From: Paraspadella gotoi
Lineage: Eukaryota; Chaetognatha
DNA: 64,000 nucleotides
Reading direction: 5' to 3'
NCBI GenBank assembly: GCA_051294375.1
Contig: CM119268.1
Span: 20,254,531-20,318,530, forward strand
The notes beneath the pieces are model-generated. The model ran no database searches. It was not told the DNA's origin and was given only the letters and a program-made list of their open reading frames with translations. Below are positions 56,901 to 64,000 of this stretch, piece after piece. The translations under genes were made by a program, and so were the position numbers. The first letter of the stretch is position 1; each line of letters starts with the position of its first letter.

Positions 56901-59900
56901 TCTCTGTTCGTTCTTAACGTGGTTCGTCTGGGCCGCCTCTGCGGCCTCCTTTGATTTGACCCAATTCTCATGCTCACACTCTCACGGAAAAACCAAAGGG
57001 AATGTGGAGATGGTCACACTCGCTTTTTAATACTTTTGTTAAAGGGTGGAGGAAAGGTTTGATCACGGGGCAAATGAACGTCAGTTTATTTTAATCGAAG
57101 CGAGGAAATCTAGTCCCGGCTGTGTCGATAAGACTTTAAAACGGCGAGGTTAAACCAAACTCAAATTTTAACTTAATCTTAGTCCCTATCGCGAATATTA
57201 TGACAAATAATTTCGAATTAGTAACACCGAAAAAAGTTTAGCTCCATTCTGACGTGTTGAAAAATTAGCAAGCCGAGCAGTATTAAAGGAGCGACTGAAT
57301 AATTAATGCCAGACTCTTTTTAAATTAGATCAAGAGGGGGATATTTCTTTTCGCAAACAGAAGCACCGAAAGAATGTCATATTTGTTTCGTTGCTTTAAG
57401 GGGAGAGTCTTGCTAAATGATGCTTCTCTCGGATCTCGTTTTAAGCAAATGGAAAAAAGGATCATGAAAAAAAATTCATTGCTTTGTTTGGGGAAAAAAC
57501 TACGTTCACCGGCCCCGGGGCCGGCAACAACTCCCGGGTTAAGGATTTCTAGATATGATTCTCTCTCTCTCTCTCCAGTTTCACCTCGTCTCGGTCTCGC
57601 CTCTCGTAATTTTTGCGAGGAATGCCAAGTCTGGCTTTAATGATAATTTTAAGTCTCTGCCTTTTACATGAAAGGCGCAAAATCTAAAAAGAATGTCATC
57701 TAGATTTACGCATTTTTAAACGCATGGACGCTAAGTGCTTTTCGGTGGTCATGTGTGTATATTATACTGTAAATCGACCGATGTGCTTTTCCTCTCATGA
57801 TGATTCCAATGAGCATCAAGATTTTTTATTTTGGAAATTTGTAATGGATCGAGAATAATCGATCCTGCCAATTATTATGATCTTGTCAGTGAGATGATAC
57901 GATTCTTGAATCAATCTGTTTTCCTACCGATCGTTCTCGGGAGTCTCCTGTCAGTAGATAAATAACTTTTTATTAACTAGAGATCGTAAGATAAAGACAC
58001 TTTTTATTAGCAATAATATTTGATCAACAGTGGGCATTACTTGCGTTATCTCGTTCAATCCGACTTATTGACTATAGCGTCCGTGACTCTTCTTTTCTTT
58101 TCCCTCGCCATGCGTTCAAAAACATCAGTAGTATTTGCTCTGGCGGGTTATCCCTTATCCCTGCCTTGCCCTCGCACTTAATGCCGTGACCAGCTCAGTC
58201 AAGAAGCGTCTGTTATCTCTCTCTCTATAACCCTTTCCCAATCCCTCAATCGGAAACTCACCTTGTAGTCGTCTGTGAAGTCTGTTAGCTTTGGGTTGAG
58301 AGCGTGATAATAGACGGAAGGGAAGAAGCCGTCGAAGAATCCCCGCAGAGAGTCCAAGACGTCGACCTTGTGCCCTTGGAGGAGAAAGGCGCGGAAGTCG
58401 GCGTAAAGGTCGTGGAGACGGGGTGCGACTGACGACGACATCCGCGGATAAACCGTCTGTTTCGGTAAAAAAGAAAGTGTTTGTTAAGAATTAAACAAGT
58501 CTGATCGTGTTGATTTGAAACGCAGCCTACATTTTAGAATATTTTTCCCTAGTTTCCGTTCTCTTCCCCCCCCCCCACTTTCCCCCTCGAAATGTCTTTC
58601 TTTCGAAATTCGATTCTTCATTTCAGAGGTTCATTTTTAGCAAAGGTAAGGATGGTAAGGTATCTTCTTTTGTTTGTCTTTATCTCCCCACTCGAGGATT
58701 TTCAAGAGATGTATGGCTGGCCGCCTTCTCTCTCTCATCTTGGACCTGTTTTTCTTCGTCTACAAATATGCAAAATCTTGTCAATAAAACGAAATCTTTT
58801 CTTCCTTCCGGCAGGATTATAAGAGAAATCCCAGTCGCAGTTTTTGTTTTGTTGTTTTGTTTTTTTGTTTTTTTTTGCTCATTCCTAAATTTAAAAAAAA
58901 AAGTTAAAAACTATTTTTTACGATTCACTTTGGTCGATTATTCGACTTCAAAATACGCGCGACCAATTAGTCGCTCCCCCAAAACAGCGGAGGCGAAAAA
59001 GGTTTTTTTTAATAGCTCGTAATTGACGAGTAAAAAGTTAATTTTTTTTTCTTGTGTACAGGGCTCAAGTTAGATTGTTGCAGTAGAAATGGTTCGAGTC
59101 ATTTCGGAAAGAAGATTATAGTTTCATTTCCTTTTTTTAAATTCACTTTTGGTCTTTCGTGCCCGTTTCTACGCCTATGAAACGACCATCAACAATTTCC
59201 TTCAACTCTTGCTACGGGAGGTCTTATCTCTTCCTTTCATTTTTTTCTTTTTCACCCAGCTTATTTCGCTAGTTTCTCAGGATCAGAGGGTTTCTGTTTT
59301 CTTGAAAAAGCAAAGGAATGTTCACCTTTTTTTTATGTTTACCGCCAAAGAGAAAAAGAGGGGGTGAAAGTCGTCGGCTCATACTTTTCCTCCATATCCG
59401 ACTAAAACAAGCCAAATTGACATTTTAATAAATTATTTATCCTGTATCAAGCTTTATGCAACATTAATGACGAAAACAAAATTTGAAACTATGTATTTCG
59501 TTCGTTAGGAAATGAAGCCCCATCGTTTAAAATTTGTTTACCTGAAAAAGGTTATTGGTCTTATTGCGCGAGATCTCAAGTAGTTGGTCGTAGTGTCGCT
59601 CAAAATCGAAGATGTTTTTGGCGAGGAGCTCCGTCAGTGGCGTTGCGGCGCCTGCGACTACCGTCTCGTAATCCCCCACAATACTGGTCTCATACTTGTG
59701 CAGCATCGGGGCGCTACAGCAAGTGTGTGCCGCGACGGAGGGGCAGTGTTTCAGTCCGGCTCCAGAGCCGGGCGTTGCGGGGACCAGATGGGAGGGTCCA
59801 ATCCCTCTTTGGACGAATTCCTCCCGCACGCTGTCGCACGATCGGATGGGTTGTTGAGTGCTCGTTCGTTGTTGGGTATGGCGATGATGCTTGCGCTGTT

Positions 59901-60060
59901 GTTGATGTTGCTGCGGGTTGTTGCGGCGATGGTGTGGTTGACCGGCGTCGGCGGCCACGCAGCGAGTCACGAGGCAACAACCGATTATCACATGAACGAG
60001 GATAGTCTTGCGAAGAATCATCATCTTCGAGGTCGACCGCGATGACTGGATGAATCTCAT
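53972..60060 (-). CDS. glypican (GPI-anchored heparan sulfate proteoglycan core), complete
   Basis: Cell-surface proteoglycan that modulates Wnt, Hh, BMP and FGF signals. Exons from the 5' end: 59542-60060, 58262-58456, 55602-55815, 55207-55341, 54673-55145, 53972-54586; phases agree, 2151 nt, 716 residues. Start ATG 60058-60060; ATG 60022-60024 is an alternative. The signal peptide centres on TILVHVIIGCCLV. The cysteine-rich core includes SCDSVREEF, HTCCSAPM, ECLQEARTEVHPFGQVMRR, LNLTYCARCSG, PPCWGMCLNVMRGCLAP and DTTCKDTKF. RRRR at 415-418 resembles the convertase site of glypicans. The last exon has SG pairs at about S594, S596, S618, S629 and S639 around an Asp run (HDSGSGYYDDDDDDD), the typical heparan sulfate attachment pattern. 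It ends with a hydrophobic GPI-signal-like tail (TTGVATICIVACSTAWFLLF). Whether it is Dally or Dally-like/GPC4-6 type was not settled. Confidence 0.95.
55816..58261 (-). other. glypican intron 2
   Basis: A 2.4-kb intron with moderately GC-rich patches (56400-56640, 57370-57640) and short ORFs with no family resemblance. No exon consistent with glypican phase was seen. Confidence 0.5.
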
Positions 60061-60253
60061 TATGGAGAAAGTGAAGGGGCGGGTTGCGGGGAAAGGACGG
60101 GGGCCCAGGGGTGGGGTTTGAGGAAGAAGAGAGTTGGGAGAAGTGGAGTAGCGGAGTTTTTGTTGTTCCCCTCGGAAAGGGTGTCCGTTTCCTTCTTCGT
60201 GTAGGAGATGACGGTTGACCGACAACGCTTTTTTTAAGAATCCTATATTATCG

Positions 60254-60261
60254 TGACGTCA
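60254..60261. promoter_or_regulatory. CRE/ATF-type site near the glypican start
   Basis: The palindrome TGACGTCA lies 194-201 bp upstream of the glypican ATG. A good acceptor (TTTCATTTCTTTCCAG|GCCGACG on the minus strand, boundary 60271) lies just upstream of it. It may therefore be inside a 5' UTR exon rather than the promoter itself. Confidence 0.4.
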
Positions 60262-60504
60262 CTTCGTCGGCCTGGAAAGAAATGAAAGGAAATTTGTGTT
60301 TATTTTAAAATTTATTACTTTCCCTGCCGTTTTCTCTATCGACAAATATCTCTTTGACCTTAACAAGAACTAGCAAGTTTAATGTGTTGCACCTCAGTAA
60401 CTTTGTTTTACATTTGCAAACCCATGAAGATTTTTTCAATGATAAATATTAATTTAAAAGTAAAAACCCAAACTATTTATATATGCATATTTTATTAGAA
60501 TCGA

Positions 60505-61485
60505 CTTTGATATGCATCAGCAATGATAGCAGGAAGATGGATTTGAAAATCGTCTTTAATTTTTAAACTCACTTTTTTTAGATTTTATTTTTTTTTCTTC
60601 CTTTCAGTAAGTTTTCTGAAGAAATTTAATTAAAATAATATTAATATTATCTTCTGAAAGCCCTTTCAAATCTAAAGAGAATGACGTTCTTACGAATGCG
60701 GTAGTATAAAATTGAACCAGCCCAACTTTAATTTAATTAGGATACTCAAAAACGAGACATCTTTCTAAAAATAAATAGCTGGAGGGTAAATTTAAGATTT
60801 TTATCAAATTGTGATTGGCTATCTTGAATCTTTCTTTCTCAGGCTCTTTCATAATACTTATAAATAATGATATTTTATGTTATAATAATTTAAACAGGTC
60901 ATATATTTTTAAAAAATATTTAAAATTTTAGATAATTCACTTTTGACTCTCTTAATTGAACCAAGGCTGGGCAGCTTAATTTTTTATGTTAGAGCTTTCG
61001 TAAGTATATCATTCTTTTCATTTTTTTAAGGGCTTTCTGAGGATATTAATATTGTTAATATCTTAATAAATACTTTGTTTAAAAAAGTGTTAAAAGTTAA
61101 AAAAAAATTGAATTTAAAAACAGTGAGTTGGAAAATAAAACCCGATTTTAAAAGCCAACTTTCTCCACCCATTGGCAAGGCTTATCTTAACTAATCAATA
61201 TAAAATATGAACACAAATGACTTTAATATTTTCTATTCAACTATTTTTTTAAAATTAATGAAATAACCACTGGTTTGCAAATGACAGCTTTTTTTACCAT
61301 CCCAGGTGTAGTGTTCCTTCCACAGTCCTAACGACTTCCCTCTGCGTTGGCAAAGCGAGACCGTCCTAGGGTAACCGCGCCAGTGACTGGAGGCATCACT
61401 GAGGGTCGGAAGCCCCCAAAGCCAACAGTGAGATGCCCCATTCCAATGGGCATCATAGGCAACCCGGCTGTTGCCATACACCATG
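60505..61485. mobile_element. foldback (Tc1/mariner-type) element, copy 2, decayed
   Basis: Shares GATATTAATATTGTTAATATC, CCAACTTTCTCCACCCATTGG and ATGAAATAACCACTGGTTTGC with 42040-42983. The right tip CACCATG followed by TA is present (61479-61487) but separated from the arm by a family D insertion. The left end is eroded. Confidence 0.6.
61297..61478 (-). mobile_element. family D copy, reverse, truncated, nested in foldback copy 2
   Basis: Runs from CCATCCCAGGTGTAGTGTTCC to AACCCGGCTGTTGCCATA. The segment equivalent to GGTGTGAATATACCGCCACA is missing. Confidence 0.65.
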
Positions 61486-61489
61486 TATT

Positions 61490-63188
61490 GATTACACGGA
61501 GGGAAATGAAAAGGTTTGTTACTCTTCACCGACTCAATATGATTAATATTTGATCATTTTAGTAAATAAAAAATTCCTCAACGTTTATGTTCCTATTTAG
61601 AAAATTGATAATACTTTACATCGTAACTACTGGTGCGCTTGCCTTCCAGCAGTTTTCTTTGCAACATTTCTCCCCTATAATTTGATAGTTCTTTTTTAAA
61701 CTCATTGTGAAAAAAATTAGCCAAATAGTTAATTTTTTTACATTGATTAGTTAGTATAATATCTTGGGAGCATGTTAAAATTTTTTTATTATTATATTTC
61801 AAGGTTTAGTGAGGCTTTTGCCAGATCTTGTTTTCTATTTTTTTTCTACTTTGAAATTTATTTTTCTATTAGTTTTAACTTAAAAAACTATAAAATAAAA
61901 ATAGCTGTTTTTGTGCTTTTGACATTCTGTAAGATAGGTTTTTTTCAAATTCAAAAATTTTTTTTTGAAATTCGACCATACCATTGATGTGCACATAACT
62001 AAAAAAGTAAACAAGCTAAAGTACTAGAAGTTGGAAAATAAAAACGTTACTGATTTTTTTACCAGAGTGCAAAATCCGTAGTTATTAAACAGATTATTTT
62101 GCCACAGTATTTGATCTTTTCATTTCACTCCCATTTGAAATGGGAGTGAAAAGCATCTTACAGTACAAGTATTATTCAAATAAAGTATAAGCCAAGTTAT
62201 GAACATTCGAAATGTGAGATAGAGCAACGGACCGACCGACAGACCGAAAAGTGAGTTACTTTTTGAAGATAGAAACGAGATTTTAAGGTTTTATTCTTCA
62301 TGTGCTCTGTTTCGAATAGAGATAAAAACTTGTGTTTAAATCGCCTCCCAAATTTTTTTGACTCATCCCCCGACTGCATCTTAACCGTTAATCTGTCGGT
62401 TTCTACTATCTTCACCCACAATTTCGGGCCGCCTATTACTCTGCCCTCTTATCTGATTGGCTTCCGAATGAGATTTAACTTTAAACTTTAAAGCGAAAAA
62501 TAGAGATGTACTTCTTCCTCGATAATTTTTTAGTAAATAAAAAAATTACAATAGTGGTCCTTGTTTGTATTGTTTTGGCATGTGTTTGAGACTCATTTTA
62601 CTTTTTTCCTTCTAAAGATTTTTTAATGTAAAAGCTGATAACGATTTCTCACACTGCATTTTTTTTTTGCCACTTTTATCAGTGTCTTTCAGCAAAATCT
62701 CGTTTTTTTCTTTTGCGATGCCAGATAGAAAAAAAAATTATTGCGTTTTTACTTACGACAAAAAAGTGAATGAATTGAGAAATATCCTTTTTTGCCGACA
62801 GGAACACCTGCGTCACTTTTATCTTTTGCTTCATATTCGAAGACGGCTCGGTCTATAGTTTTTTGAGCGGTCGTTCCTGTCACAGTGAATGTAGGACTGG
62901 AATAACTCGATTAACTTGGCGGCCACAGGGACAGCAAGGAAAGCGCCTCTCTCGTATAGGATCCTGTTTCTCTTTTTTTTTTATATCTCCCTGTCTCTCT
63001 CTGGTTTGACTGAAAGAAAAAAAGGCGGGGGTGACAGAAGGAAAAAAACTAAAGGTTGCGTTGGCCGGGGCGAAACTATTTTTCGAACGAACAATGCAAT
63101 CGACAGAAAAATTTTTTTTTTACTCTACATAGAACAAAAAAATTAAACAAAAATTGTCGTCTTCGGGTGTCCTCCTCTTTTTATCCTT
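61490..63188. other. AT-rich non-coding region
   Basis: No exon recognised. It contains a small palindrome at about 62115-62154 (CTTTTC...CACTCCCATTT / AAATGGGAGTGAAAAG) and low-complexity T/A runs. Confidence 0.4.
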
Positions 63189-63350
63189 TTAACTTATTCC
63201 CGTGCTAAATCGATTAAGGGGCGCTGCTTTACCGTTTTCGTCGGAGCAGGTTCCTTTCTCGTTCTCTCTCTCTTTCTCTCTCTCCCACAACTCTCTTTTT
63301 CTACATAGTCCTGTTGATCTCCCTGCCAAGTACCAATCCGTCGTTTTTAC

Positions 63351-63840
63351 CTCGCGGGTAGAAAGAGAGCGAGACGATTGAGAGGACGACAGGCGAGTGT
63401 GGTCGGAGCCGGCCGCAGATGGCAAGCCGCGACCAAAAACCGCGACGTCGTTTCCTTTTTCTTTTATTTTTTGGTCGAGAATTAAACGGTCGACCGGGAG
63501 CAGCCCATGATGCGGTGAAGGGATGGGTGCGAAAAGGTTGTTTTTCTAGAGACGCGGGGGTCGATGCTCTGTCGTAGATTTATCCTATGTAATCTCAAGA
63601 TGTCTTTGTTTTGTTTACGCTTCCATCTTGCGGATGAAAGAAGGGGGAGGCAGGATGGGCACAAAATCCTTCTCGCGACAGCGTGGGTTTTTTTTTCCAC
63701 TCGAGGAACCTAGATAAATAAAAAGAAGCGGAAATAAGAAACGGCCGTAAAGGGTCTCCCGTGATGGCGAACGCGGCGTAACACGCCACTGCGTGCGTTG
63801 TTTTTGTAACGGGAGAGTGATAAGTAGTCTTAAAGATTAA
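63351..63840 (-). promoter_or_regulatory. GC-rich region with a possible non-coding first exon of glypican
   Basis: On the minus strand CTACCCGCGAG|GTAAAAACGA is a good donor (exon edge 63351), in a GC-rich, CT-rich stretch unlike its surroundings. Paired with the acceptor at 60271 it would form a non-coding 5' exon for glypican. It could equally be the promoter of an unseen neighbour. Confidence 0.25.
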
Positions 63841-64000
63841 AAAATGGTAAATTATGACGGAGCAAAGCGATTCATAATAAATAAACGATATTTAACTTTA
63901 GTAGAAAAGGAAAATGCAGTTTTGTTCTGTTGGCGACAACGGCTATATTTATTCACGTAGAAAAATAAAATTGTCAACTTTTTTTTTCTTATGACCAAAA

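Overview
The window is nuclear genomic DNA from an invertebrate animal. Genes are split into many short GC-rich exons with GT/AG introns. Introns and spacers are AT-rich and full of transposon debris, foldback elements, microsatellites and long palindromes. The gene set (UBR5, calpain, menin, a glypican) is metazoan. Menin argues against Caenorhabditis-like nematodes. I cannot place the phylum from sequence alone; arthropod or another ecdysozoan is only a guess.

Layout: (1) 1-3139, plus strand: the last nine exons of UBR5/hyd, with MLLE domain and complete HECT domain. (2) 3834-17290, minus strand: a complete 16-exon classical calpain, with Cys/His/Asn triad, C2-like domain and penta-EF-hand. 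It is convergent with UBR5. Its introns carry a 1.7-kb miniature LTR element and a 6.4-kb repeat-filled first intron. (3) 21295-36876, plus strand: eleven exons of menin (MEN1), covering the folded core. The C-terminal tail exon(s) were not found. (4) 36877-45496: repeats only, including a 3.2-kb terminal-inverted-repeat element with a TA-flanked foldback element inside it. (5) 45497-49816, minus strand: a 12-exon, 638-residue type I membrane protein with extracellular Ig-like domains, one transmembrane helix and a cytoplasmic tail with a canonical EF-hand loop. This is the least familiar protein here. (6) 53972-60060, minus strand: a complete six-exon glypican with signal peptide, cysteine-rich core, RRRR convertase-like site, acidic Ser-Gly attachment cluster and GPI-type tail. 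(7) 60272-64000: repeats and a GC-rich stretch that may hold a non-coding 5' exon of glypican.

The gene models were joined by hand from splice signals and reading phase. The calpain, Ig/EF-hand and glypican CDSs each sum to a multiple of three with one terminal stop. The genes are not an operon. Menin is a nuclear scaffold, UBR5 a ubiquitin ligase, calpain a cytosolic protease, and glypican and the Ig/EF-hand protein act at the cell surface.

The best unusual signals are: the Ig-TM-EF-hand protein; three hammerhead-ribozyme-like motifs in Penelope-type remnants; a miniature LTR element coding a 21-bp/7-residue repeat; and two copies of one repeat inserted at the same GTAC site in both arms of a larger inverted-repeat element.
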